Positions 7,791 through 14,735 of a stretch of DNA of 64,000 bases are shown in pieces (position 1 is the stretch's first letter; each line of letters begins with the position of its first letter). Made by a program: the position numbers and the translations under genes. The stretch is from BQWY01 sp046351095 (GTDB lineage Bacteria; Nitrospirota; Nitrospiria; Nitrospirales; Nitrospiraceae). The notes beneath the pieces are model-generated. The model searched no databases. It saw nothing but the letters and a program-made list of their open reading frames with translations, and was not told the DNA's origin. Where the stretch lies: assembly GCA_046351095.1 (NCBI GenBank), contig JAXLZC010000001.1:62001-126000 (forward strand), written 5' to 3'.

Positions 7791-8974
7791 GACGACTCGG
7801 AGTCATCGCGCTTGCGGCGGCCGCGTGGTTGGCGGCGGACGCAGCGGCCTGGGCCGCCAAGGAGTCCGATGCCCTGTCGGAGAAGATCGCGCGCGAGCGC
7901 AAAAATCTCGAAAAGCTAAAGAGCCGCATCGAAGAAGAAAAACAGCATGCGGTGGCCGCCGAGAAGAAGCGCGATTCCATGCTGCAAAACCTGCAGCAAC
8001 TCGACCAACGGCTTGTCACGCTGCGCCATGAACACCAAGATGTGGTGAAGGACCTCTCGAAAAAAGATCGGGAGCTGTCCGACCTCAATGGGCGCTTGGC
8101 CGAACTGCGTGGACAGATGACCGATCACCAGGCGGCGATCCTCGCGCGGGCGCGGATGCAATATGTGCAAGGGCGGTGGGGGCCGATGAAGGTCCTGTTC
8201 GGGGCGCAGAACTACACCGACTTTCAGCGGCGCTTTCAGTATCTGTCGGCGGTGACGCAGCGCGAGTATCAAGTGGTCGAGCAGTATCAGCGTGATGTGC
8301 AGAAGATGGAAGAGGCGGAGCATCGACGGTCGATGGCGCGCGAGCAGGTCATGGCCATCCGTCTGAACACCGAGCGTAAGCTGAAAGAGATCCAAGATCT
8401 CCGTAAGCAAAAGCGCCAGTATCTGACCAAGGTCAGTCTCCAAAAAGATTCTTACGACCGTATGGTCGAGGAGTTGCAGCGGTCCGCCGGACGTGTGGAC
8501 AGTATCCTCGGCGAACTCGAACAACGCCGGAAATTAGCGACCTCGAAGCCGGCACCCGCCGGGGCCATCTCGCGCGCGTTTAAAGGCTCGTTGCCGTGGC
8601 CCGTCGAAGGGGCGGTGGTGTCGCTGTTCGGTCGTCAGAAACATCCGACCTTCCAAACCTATGTGCAGCGTAAAGGCATCGAAATCCGCAGCGCGGAAGG
8701 CAGCCTCATCAAGGCGGTCATGGCCGGGGCGGTCGTTTACGCGGACTGGCTCAAGGGCTATGGTCTGGTGGTGATCGTCGATCACCAGAACGGATTTTTT
8801 TCGCTCTACGCCCACGCGTCCAAGTTGCTCTCGAAGGTCGGGGAACGGGTGGACGCCGGGCAGACCATCGGCGAAACGGGCGATACCGGGGCGACGGGCG
8901 ACAATACCCTGTACTTCGAATTACGTGCGGGCGCCGAGCCCGTCGATCCGCTACAATGGTTGGCGAAACGCTAG
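7787..8974 (+). CDS. envC: EnvC-like murein hydrolase activator (coiled coil plus degenerate LytM)
   Basis: EnvC-type proteins sit in the periplasm and switch on amidases when pulled by FtsEX. The 395-residue protein has a signal peptide (1-24), a long charged coiled coil (about 25-260) and a C-terminal M23/LytM domain (about 285-395). The zinc-site residues are lost: the first motif reads GIEIRSAEG instead of H-x(3)-D, and the last reads LYFELR instead of HxH. It is therefore very probably a non-catalytic activator like E. coli EnvC. It starts at GTG 7787 overlapping ftsX, consistent with a physical FtsX-EnvC partnership. Confidence 0.9.
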   Translation: MRRLGVIALAAAAWLAADAAAWAAKESDALSEKIARERKNLEKLKSRIEEEKQHAVAAEKKRDSMLQNLQQLDQRLVTLRHEHQDVVKDLSKKDRELSDLNGRLAELRGQMTDHQAAILARARMQYVQGRWGPMKVLFGAQNYTDFQRRFQYLSAVTQREYQVVEQYQRDVQKMEEAEHRRSMAREQVMAIRLNTERKLKEIQDLRKQKRQYLTKVSLQKDSYDRMVEELQRSAGRVDSILGELEQRRKLATSKPAPAGAISRAFKGSLPWPVEGAVVSLFGRQKHPTFQTYVQRKGIEIRSAEGSLIKAVMAGAVVYADWLKGYGLVVIVDHQNGFFSLYAHASKLLSKVGERVDAGQTIGETGDTGATGDNTLYFELRAGAEPVDPLQWLAKR

Positions 8975-9044
8975 CGTAGGGCGTCGAGATTCGGCATACT
9001 GCAGGCTGGGCGTGTGACGGTCGGGTGAACGAAAGGATTGTGGC

Positions 9045-10415
9045 ATGGAACAGCAGTCGCGGCGCCGCTACTGGTTCTTGAGTCCGTTAGTCGTCGTTGC
9101 CCTGGTGGGCGGCGTGCTGATCGGCAAAGGGGTCGAGCATACAAGTCATGCCACCGAAAGTTACGAAGAGCTGAAGGTCTTTACGGAGGTCTTGAGCCAG
9201 GTCCAGAAGCACTACGTCGAAGAGGCAAAGCTGAAGGAGTTGGTGCAGGGCGCCATCCGAGGCATGTTGTCCACGCTCGATCCGCACTCCGCGTACATGA
9301 CGCCGGAGATGTACAAGGAAATGCAGGTCGAGACAAAGGGCGAATTCGGCGGCGTCGGCATTCAGATCGGCGTCAAGGACAGTCACCTCACCGTCATCGC
9401 ACCCATCGAAGGCACTCCGGCCTTCCGCGCCGGGATCAAGGCCGGCGACATGATCACCAAAATCAACAACGAGGTCACGAAGGACCTCACGTTGATGGAC
9501 GCCGTCACTAAAATGCGCGGGCCGAAGGGCACCAAGGTGCATCTGACGGTACAGCGCGAGGGCGTGGCCGAGCCGATGAATTTCGAGCTGGCGCGCGACA
9601 CCATCAAGATCGAAAGCGTGAAGGGCAAGCTGATCGAGAAAACCATCGCCTACGTGCGCCTGACCCAATTCCAAGAGGCGACGGGCCGCGATCTGGCCAA
9701 GGCGCTGAAGCAATTGCGCGAGCAGAAGGCGACGGGGATTATTTTGGACCTGCGCAACAATCCCGGTGGATTGCTGACCGCGGCAGTAGAAGTGTCCGAG
9801 CAGTTCGTCGCGCCGGGTAAATTGATCGTCTACATCAAAGGGCGGGATGGGCGGAAGGACGAGTACGTCGCCAAGGCGCGCGAGGCGGTGGACGAGTCGC
9901 CGATGATCATCCTTGTGAACGAAGGGTCGGCCAGTGCGTCGGAGATCGTGGCGGGTGCGATGCAGGATTGGGGACGCGCCGTGGTGGTGGGGACGACGAG
10001 CTTCGGTAAGGGCTCGGTGCAGACGATTCTTCCGTTGCAGGATGGATCGGGGCTGCGTCTGACAACCGCGAAGTACTACACCCCAAAGGGGCGCACGATT
10101 CAATCGACGGGCATCACGCCCGATATCGTCGTGAAGCTGCAGGGGGCACAACAAACGGCAGCCGCAAAACCAGGTGAGAAGGATGCGGCAGCGGAGAAAA
10201 GCGGGAAGGCACCGGCTGCGTCGAAGGAGAAGGAGTCGGCCGCACCAGCGACTGGTTCCGGCAACAGCAATGGAAGCGGCAAGCCGGCCACACCGGCACC
10301 CGCAGCGTCTGGAGACAGCGCCGAGCCGAATTTGGAAGAGGATGCGCAGTTACAAAAGGCTGTGGAGTTGCTGAAGACCTGGTCGATCTTCAAGGAATTG
10401 AAGCCGACGACATAA
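9045..10415 (+). CDS. ctpA: S41 family carboxy-terminal processing protease (CtpA/Prc type)
   Basis: This periplasmic serine protease cuts C-terminal tails of envelope proteins and, in several bacteria, controls peptidoglycan hydrolases. The 456-residue protein has an N-terminal membrane anchor or signal (10-27) and a PDZ domain (about 98-180: FGGVGIQIGVKD, then GIKAGDMI). The S41 catalytic core contains the GSASASE motif with nucleophile Ser297 and general base Lys322 (SFGKGSVQ); the 25-residue spacing matches E. coli Prc. A Lys/Ala/Pro/Ser-rich linker (about 370-430) and a short C-terminal helix end the protein. It is 70 bases after envC, and a strong terminator follows, so it probably closes the ftsEX transcript. 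Confidence 0.93.
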   Translation: MEQQSRRRYWFLSPLVVVALVGGVLIGKGVEHTSHATESYEELKVFTEVLSQVQKHYVEEAKLKELVQGAIRGMLSTLDPHSAYMTPEMYKEMQVETKGEFGGVGIQIGVKDSHLTVIAPIEGTPAFRAGIKAGDMITKINNEVTKDLTLMDAVTKMRGPKGTKVHLTVQREGVAEPMNFELARDTIKIESVKGKLIEKTIAYVRLTQFQEATGRDLAKALKQLREQKATGIILDLRNNPGGLLTAAVEVSEQFVAPGKLIVYIKGRDGRKDEYVAKAREAVDESPMIILVNEGSASASEIVAGAMQDWGRAVVVGTTSFGKGSVQTILPLQDGSGLRLTTAKYYTPKGRTIQSTGITPDIVVKLQGAQQTAAAKPGEKDAAAEKSGKAPAASKEKESAAPATGSGNSNGSGKPATPAPAASGDSAEPNLEEDAQLQKAVELLKTWSIFKELKPTT

Positions 10416-10441
10416 GCAGCAAAAGCGGGTCATGAAGAAAG

Positions 10442-10475
10442 GCGCCGAGGCCGCATAGCGACCTCGGCGCTTTTT
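10442..10475 (+). terminator. Rho-independent terminator (probably bidirectional)
   Basis: A perfect 9-bp stem (GCGCCGAGG at 10442-10450 with CCTCGGCGC at 10462-10470) and an 11-base loop are followed by TTTTTCTTT. On the other strand the stem is followed by TTTCTTC, so it could also end the convergent minus-strand lipoprotein gene. Confidence 0.85.
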
Positions 10476-10506
10476 CTTTGCTCTTAAGGGCACATGTGGA
10501 AATGTT

Positions 10507-10869
10507 TTAAGGGCGTGTCAGCGACACTTCGTTGGAGTACGTGGTTTCGCGTCCTGACGTGTCGTAGGCCGTTACCGAGAAAAAGTATGTGTGGCCCGCT
10601 GGTAAGGTGGGAATCGTATAGGAGGATTGGTTGCTTGGAATGACTGCAACTGGACTCCCGTAGGCTCCGCTGGTGGTAGCCGTGTACACCATGTACCCAG
10701 CAAGATCCGATTCCGAGTTCGCGTCCCAGGCCAGTTGTCGCGATGCGGATAGGTCTGTTGCGGGAGAGCTCCCCTGCTGTGATATGCCGCCGCCTCCAGC
10801 GTTATTGCCGCAGCTGGTGACCGTAGCGAGTGGGAGCAGCAACATGGCGGCGTATATCGTGTGTTTCAT
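10507..10869 (-). CDS. Small lipoprotein with a fibronectin type III-like domain
   Basis: This is a 120-residue predicted lipoprotein. It has a hydrophobic signal with a VTSC lipobox ending at Cys20, a Gly/Ser-rich linker and one Fn3-like beta domain (about 45-118). Typical Fn3 features are LAWDANSESDLAGYMVYTATTSG, then YTIPTLPAGHTYFFSVTAYDTSGRET, then a final YSNEVSLTRP strand. Such single-domain proteins usually act in surface adhesion or protein-protein contact, but the partner is unknown. GGGAG lies 9 bases before the ATG. It is transcribed alone, against the flanking genes, at the edge of the accessory patch. Confidence 0.8.
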   Translation of the reverse strand: MKHTIYAAMLLLPLATVTSCGNNAGGGGISQQGSSPATDLSASRQLAWDANSESDLAGYMVYTATTSGAYGSPVAVIPSNQSSYTIPTLPAGHTYFFSVTAYDTSGRETTYSNEVSLTRP

Positions 10870-11220
10870 GGGCGTTTCTCCCGGACGGCGGATTTCGGCG
10901 AGAGTCGGGCATGAAGAGATGTGACGTACAAACCGTCACTGAGGAGGGAGCAAGGTGGGTGCCAGAGGGAGGGAGGCGCTAAGTAGCTGTAGGTGGCTTT
11001 CTATTAGCCGGTACGCCTATCGACGAGTTCAGAAATGACCGCTTTGGTACAAGCAACGTAAAGGGGCGAGAGCGTTCCCTTGCGGCTTCTGTAACTGTGT
11101 TGGGCTGATTGACAGGACGGAATGTTGTATCTAATTTGTGCTGCAACAATGGCTAACGGCTTCGGTTGGCGCATTTTAAGACCAGTTTCAATCTAGCTCT
11201 GAAAGGGAATCTTGTCGTAG
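10870..11220. other. 351-base intergenic region between a lipoprotein gene and an Mrr gene
   Basis: No convincing gene is seen here. It holds the upstream regions of both divergent genes. A perfect inverted repeat, GTGACG N7 CGTCAC (10921-10939), lies about 55 bases before the lipoprotein start. A promoter-like pair for the Mrr gene is at 11109-11137. Base composition is noticeably less GC-rich than the flanking housekeeping genes, which fits an accessory insertion. Confidence 0.6.
11109..11137 (+). promoter_or_regulatory. Sigma70-like promoter for the Mrr-type gene
   Basis: A consensus TTGACA (11109-11114), a 17-base spacer and a weaker TAATTT (11132-11137) lie about 85 bases before the gene start. 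Confidence 0.5.
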
Positions 11221-12099
11221 ATGGCAAAGCTATCCAACGCTGAAGGCGCCCAATTTGTCCGCTACTTCGGCCCCTTACTTGATGCGCTGCGTGGGCTCGG
11301 TGGTTCGGGTGCGCCAGAAGAGGTCGTTGAAAAAATTGCTGATGATCTCAATCTGCCTGACGAAGTTCAGAATGAGCTATTGCTTTCAGGGGAGTCACGT
11401 TACCGAAATCATGTAGCTTGGGCTCGCTTCTATTTAGTTCGTGAGGGACTGTTAGATTCTTCAAGACGAGGGGTTTGGAGCCTTACGGAGCGTGGTCGCA
11501 CCGCAAGGCTAACTCCTGAGCAAGCGCGAGGTATCTTTCTAAAATGGGTAAAGATTTTTCAGGAGCAGCGTCGAGCGAAGGTAAGTAAAGCTGACCCGGT
11601 AGAAGAGGCTGTGGCCGGAGGTACAGGGTCTGCTTCAACCGACTATCGAAATGCTGTACTTAATATACTACTTAGACTTCCTCCCGCTGGTTTTGAGCGA
11701 CTCTGCCAGAGACTGTTGCGTGAAGCCGGGTTTACACAAGTGGTAGTGACGGGAAGTACTGGAGATGGCGGGTTGGATGGGTATGGGACTTTATCGGTCA
11801 ACCTCCTCGTTTCATTCAAGGTTCTATTCCAGTGTAAGCGGTACTCCAAAGCGGTCGCACCAACTCATGTTCGAGATTTTCGAGGGGCGATGGCTGGGCG
11901 GGCAGACAAGGGCATTATTCTTACCACTGGTACGTTTACTGCGGAGGCGCGCCGTGAAGCGGCACGCGATGGCGTCCCGCCGATAGAGCTGATTGACGGT
12001 GAGAAGCTCATCGACATGCTTGAGCAGTTGGAGCTTGGCCTGCGTCCCGTGAAGACCTATGAGGTGGACCACGCTTTCTTCACCGAATTCCAGGGCTAA
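11221..12099 (+). CDS. Mrr-type restriction endonuclease
   Basis: Mrr proteins are type IV-like nucleases that cut foreign or methylated DNA. The 292-residue protein has an N-terminal winged-helix DNA-recognition part (about 10-100, including RYRNHVAWARFYLVREGLL and WSLTERGR) and a C-terminal PD-(D/E)XK nuclease domain (about 150-270). The active-site pattern is complete: GFTQVVVTGSTGDGGLDG with Asp186, then FQCKRY with Gln204-Cys205-Lys206. No modification methylase is adjacent, which suits methylation-dependent cleavage. Codon use is more A/T-rich than its neighbours and it stands alone between unrelated genes, so recent transfer is likely. Confidence 0.88.
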   Translation: MAKLSNAEGAQFVRYFGPLLDALRGLGGSGAPEEVVEKIADDLNLPDEVQNELLLSGESRYRNHVAWARFYLVREGLLDSSRRGVWSLTERGRTARLTPEQARGIFLKWVKIFQEQRRAKVSKADPVEEAVAGGTGSASTDYRNAVLNILLRLPPAGFERLCQRLLREAGFTQVVVTGSTGDGGLDGYGTLSVNLLVSFKVLFQCKRYSKAVAPTHVRDFRGAMAGRADKGIILTTGTFTAEARREAARDGVPPIELIDGEKLIDMLEQLELGLRPVKTYEVDHAFFTEFQG

Positions 12100-12164
12100 T
12101 ATCTACACAATATCCACTCTACCCTCAGGCTTCTTCGCGTACATTTCCACCGGCATAAAGTTCC

Positions 12165-12635
12165 TTACGTGCTTTGGGGGCCCGTGCGGGTGGCGATGGC
12201 ATCGAGGAGGGCGGATTCGTCGCCGCCGAAGCTGGGCAAGGTGCGGAGCATGTGGGATTTGGCGAGTGCCGCCAAATCGTCCAACGTCGAAATGCCGAGT
12301 TTGAAATACAAATGTTGCACGAGCGGTTCGGACAGTCCCGGCAGCGTCGCCCAGTCGGCGATCTCTGCTGGCAGGGGGCGTGTGGTTGCCTCGTACGATT
12401 GCATCGTGCCGCTGCGTAGAAATTCGTGGATCTTGGCGGATAAGTCCTTCCCGATGCCGGGGACCGATTCCACCTCACCTCGCGCCGCCAATTCGCGCAA
12501 ATCTTCGTGTAGGCCGACCAACGTTTCTGCCGCGCGGCGGTACGCACGGATGCGGTAGGGATTTTCCTGACGTGCTTGGAGGTGGTCCGCCATACGCTGG
12601 AAGAGTTCTGCGACCTGTTCGTTTGTGCGTACCAT
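12165..12635 (-). CDS. Helix-hairpin-helix protein resembling the DNA polymerase X N-terminus
   Basis: This is a 156-residue protein. The region about 5-75 matches the 8-kDa domain of PolX enzymes (ENPYRIRAYRRAAETL, then VPGIGKDLSAKIHEFL, a helix-hairpin-helix). A second HhH-like unit follows (LPGLSEPLVQHLYFKLGISTLDDLAALA). The polymerase palm and PHP exonuclease domains found in bacterial PolX are absent, so DNA binding without synthesis is the likely role. The start at 12635 is chosen because AGGA lies just upstream; an in-frame ATG at 12701 would add 22 residues. It converges with the Mrr gene and diverges from thiS. Confidence 0.8.
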   Translation of the reverse strand: MVRTNEQVAELFQRMADHLQARQENPYRIRAYRRAAETLVGLHEDLRELAARGEVESVPGIGKDLSAKIHEFLRSGTMQSYEATTRPLPAEIADWATLPGLSEPLVQHLYFKLGISTLDDLAALAKSHMLRTLPSFGGDESALLDAIATRTGPQST

Positions 12636-12707
12636 GGATTCCTGTACTCCAGCTGCATGGCCAGCGGCCGATTGCCGCGGGACAGCCATGCGGTTGCCCA
12701 CCGTTCA

Positions 12708-12737
12708 TTGACTTTGGAAGAAATCGTCCAATAGGAT
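12708..12737 (+). promoter_or_regulatory. Sigma70-like promoter for thiS-thiG
   Basis: TTGACT (12708-12713), an 18-base spacer and TAGGAT (12732-12737) would start transcription only about 14 bases before the thiS ATG. That leaves no room for a TPP riboswitch. Confidence 0.45.
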
Positions 12738-12757
12738 TACCGTGAGCTTTGCGACAA

Positions 12758-12991
12758 ATGCAAATACGCGTCAACGGTGAAGAGCGGGCGGTGGAGTCGG
12801 GGAGCACCGTTGCGCGTCTGCTCGAACAGCTCGACATTCGGGGCGAGCGCGTGGCGGTCGAACTCAACTTGGAGATTCTCGACCGGGCGGTCTTTCCTAC
12901 GCGCGTGCTGCAGCCAGGCGATCAGGTCGAAATCATCAGTTTTATCGGCGGCGGGTCGATGACTCGTCCCAGCGAAGGAGCGAGACAGTGA
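12758..12991 (+). CDS. thiS: Sulfur carrier protein ThiS with a C-terminal extension
   Basis: ThiS is a ubiquitin-fold protein that carries sulfur as a C-terminal thiocarboxylate to ThiG for thiazole synthesis. The fold is clear (MQIRVNGEERAVESG, VARLLEQLDI, GERVAVELN, LQPGDQVEIISFIGGG). In most ThiS proteins the chain ends at the Gly-Gly pair. Here GGG is followed by about 11 further residues (SMTRPSEGARQ) before the stop, which overlaps the thiG start. Unless the tail is trimmed or the frame is wrong, the glycine carboxylate cannot be activated. The ATG at 12758 is used; the ribosome-binding site is weak. Confidence 0.85.
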   Translation: MQIRVNGEERAVESGSTVARLLEQLDIRGERVAVELNLEILDRAVFPTRVLQPGDQVEIISFIGGGSMTRPSEGARQ

Positions 12992-13773
12992 ACACCACGA
13001 GTGGAGACGATCGGTTGGTCATTGCGGGGCGCGAGTTTCGCTCGCGTCTGTGGGTGGGCACTGGAAAATATAAGGACTTTGTCGAGACGCAGAAAGCCAT
13101 CGAGGCGTCGGGTGCCGATGTGGTGACAGTGGCGGTGCGCCGCGTGAACATCACGGATCGGTCGAAGGAAAACCTCCTCGACTACATCGATCCGAAAAAA
13201 TACACCATCCTGCCGAATACAGCCGGGTGCTACACGGTCGAGGACGCGGTGCGGTATGCGCGCTTGGGACGTGCCGCCGGGGTGTCTGACTTCGTGAAGT
13301 TGGAAGTCATCGGCGACGAAAAGACGTTGTTTCCGGACACGGCCGGTTTGATCGAGGCCGCGAAGATCCTCATCAAAGAGGGTTTCATTGTGCTGCCCTA
13401 CACAAACGATGATCCGATTGTCGCCAAGAAGTTGGTGGACATCGGCTGCCCGGCCGTTATGCCGCTCGCGGCGCCGATCGGGTCGGGGCTCGGCATCCGC
13501 AACCCCTACAATTTGAAGATCATCATGGAGACGGTGAAGGTGCCGATCATTGTTGATGCTGGCGTCGGCACGGCGTCCGATGCGGCGTTGGCCATGGAAT
13601 ACGGCGCCGATGCGGTCTTGATGAATACGGCGATTGCCTCGGCGCAACATCCGATCATGATGGCCGAAGCCATGAAGCATGGGGTGCACGCCGGGCGGCT
13701 CGCATATAGGGCCGGGCGTATGCCGAGAAAATTGTACGCCACGGCGAGTTCGCCGATTGAAGGGATGCTCTAG
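12988..13773 (+). CDS. thiG: Thiazole synthase ThiG
   Basis: ThiG condenses deoxyxylulose 5-phosphate, dehydroglycine and ThiS thiocarboxylate into the thiazole ring of thiamine. The 261-residue TIM barrel carries Lys104 in DFVKLEVIGD, the Schiff-base lysine. It also has the phosphate-binding glycine motifs (AAPIGSGLGI, DAGVGTASDAA) and the C-terminal AYRAGRMPRK stretch. The start is GTG 12988, overlapping the thiS stop by 4 bases, so the pair is co-translated. The glycine/tyrosine-processing enzyme (thiO or thiH) and thiF are not in this window. Confidence 0.96.
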   Translation: MNTTSGDDRLVIAGREFRSRLWVGTGKYKDFVETQKAIEASGADVVTVAVRRVNITDRSKENLLDYIDPKKYTILPNTAGCYTVEDAVRYARLGRAAGVSDFVKLEVIGDEKTLFPDTAGLIEAAKILIKEGFIVLPYTNDDPIVAKKLVDIGCPAVMPLAAPIGSGLGIRNPYNLKIIMETVKVPIIVDAGVGTASDAALAMEYGADAVLMNTAIASAQHPIMMAEAMKHGVHAGRLAYRAGRMPRKLYATASSPIEGML

Positions 13774-13864
13774 TCGAACGACGCTTGTGCCCGCTCCGTT
13801 TGAGCGGCAACGTGCGCGACCGCATTCCCTCTCTCTCCGAGATGATCCCTAGGGCCTGGCACGT

Positions 13865-13911
13865 GACGGTGCGCCGCGCTCTCCCGCCAAGGAACAGCCA
13901 GGCGCACCGTC
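13865..13911 (+). promoter_or_regulatory. Long perfect hairpin directly before the thiE start
   Basis: A perfect 11-bp inverted repeat (GACGGTGCGCC at 13865-13875, GGCGCACCGTC at 13901-13911) flanks a 25-base loop containing AAGGAA, the best ribosome-binding-site candidate for thiE. The right arm ends three bases before the thiE ATG at 13915. There is no T-run, so it is not a standard terminator. A translation-control hairpin is possible. Confidence 0.5.
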
Positions 13912-13914
13912 TCC

Positions 13915-14559
13915 ATGTTCCACACACCGATGTCTCCCGTTGATTTTCGCCTTTATCTGGTCACGGATCGTACGCAGACCGTCGCACGCGATCTTGTATC
14001 GTTGGTGGCGCAGGCAGTGGCCGTTGGGCTTCCGGCAATACAGGTGCGCGAACGCGACCTGTCGGCCTCCGAGTTGCTGCGCCTGGTGCACCAACTCAAG
14101 CAGGCGGCGCAGCCAACAACGCATATCCTCGTCAATGACCGGCTCGATGTGGCGATGGCGGCGGACCTCGACGGCGTCCATCTCCGCAGCGACAGTTTGC
14201 CGATTCGCCAGGCGCGCAACGTGATCGGCGCGCAGCGACTGCTGGCGGTATCGACGCATTCGGTGGACGAGGTGCGGCGTGCGGAAGCGGAGGGCGCCGA
14301 CTTCGCGCTGTTCGGTCCCATCTACGACACGCCGTCCAAACGCGCCTTTGGTGCACCGCAAGGGCTTCGTGCGCTTGAACAGGCGGCGCGAGCGGTCACG
14401 ATGCCGGTCTTCGCCATCGGTGGGATCACGGCTGCGCGTGTTCGTGATGTTCGGCGCGCCGGTGCATACGGCGTCGCCGTCATCGGCGCCTTGTTGTCCG
14501 CGCCGGATATCGCGCAGGCTACCCGCGCGTTGCTGCACGAATTGTCGCAATCGGCGTAA
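13915..14559 (+). CDS. thiE: Thiamine phosphate synthase ThiE
   Basis: ThiE joins HMP pyrophosphate with thiazole phosphate to give thiamine monophosphate. The 214-residue TIM barrel has the family motifs in order: FRLYLVTDR, AIQVRERDLSASEL, HILVNDRLDVAMAADLDGVHLRSDSLP, STHSVDEV, FGPIYDTPSK and FAIGGITAARV with the GVAVIGAL phosphate site. ATG 13930 is an alternative start. It lies 141 bases after thiG, separated by the hairpin, and probably shares the thiS promoter. Its product is phosphorylated by ThiL, also encoded in this window on the other strand. Confidence 0.95.
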   Translation: MFHTPMSPVDFRLYLVTDRTQTVARDLVSLVAQAVAVGLPAIQVRERDLSASELLRLVHQLKQAAQPTTHILVNDRLDVAMAADLDGVHLRSDSLPIRQARNVIGAQRLLAVSTHSVDEVRRAEAEGADFALFGPIYDTPSKRAFGAPQGLRALEQAARAVTMPVFAIGGITAARVRDVRRAGAYGVAVIGALLSAPDIAQATRALLHELSQSA

Positions 14560-14649
14560 GTGTCGCTCATCACGATCTCATCGTCTTGGACATTGTGCGA
14601 TGCTGGCGATCATGTGAACGATGGATCGTGTGCGCATCGTCCCCTGTCA

Positions 14650-14678
14650 TTGACCCTCCCTAGGTCGGGTGTTAGAAT
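14650..14678 (+). promoter_or_regulatory. Strong sigma70-like promoter for the proteasome locus
   Basis: TTGACC (14650-14655), exactly 17 bases, then TAGAAT (14673-14678), about 60 bases before the proteasomal ATPase start. It is among the best promoter matches in the window and implies housekeeping transcription of the locus. Confidence 0.65.
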
Positions 14679-14735
14679 GCGCCGAAGCTCGCCACTGACG
14701 CGGGGTTTCGCATCTTTGACCCCTGTGAGGTCGTG

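Noticed and set aside
11148..11195. Tiny 15-codon frame before the Mrr gene
   Set aside because: No ribosome-binding site and too short to support; likely chance.
12125..12658. Alternative minus-strand frame over the HhH gene
   Set aside because: Composition is Arg/Ser/Cys-rich noise; the neighbouring frame carries clear PolX-type HhH motifs.
12636..12757. TPP riboswitch upstream of thiS
   Set aside because: The predicted leader is about 14 bases and none of the conserved TPP-aptamer core motifs is visible in the gap.
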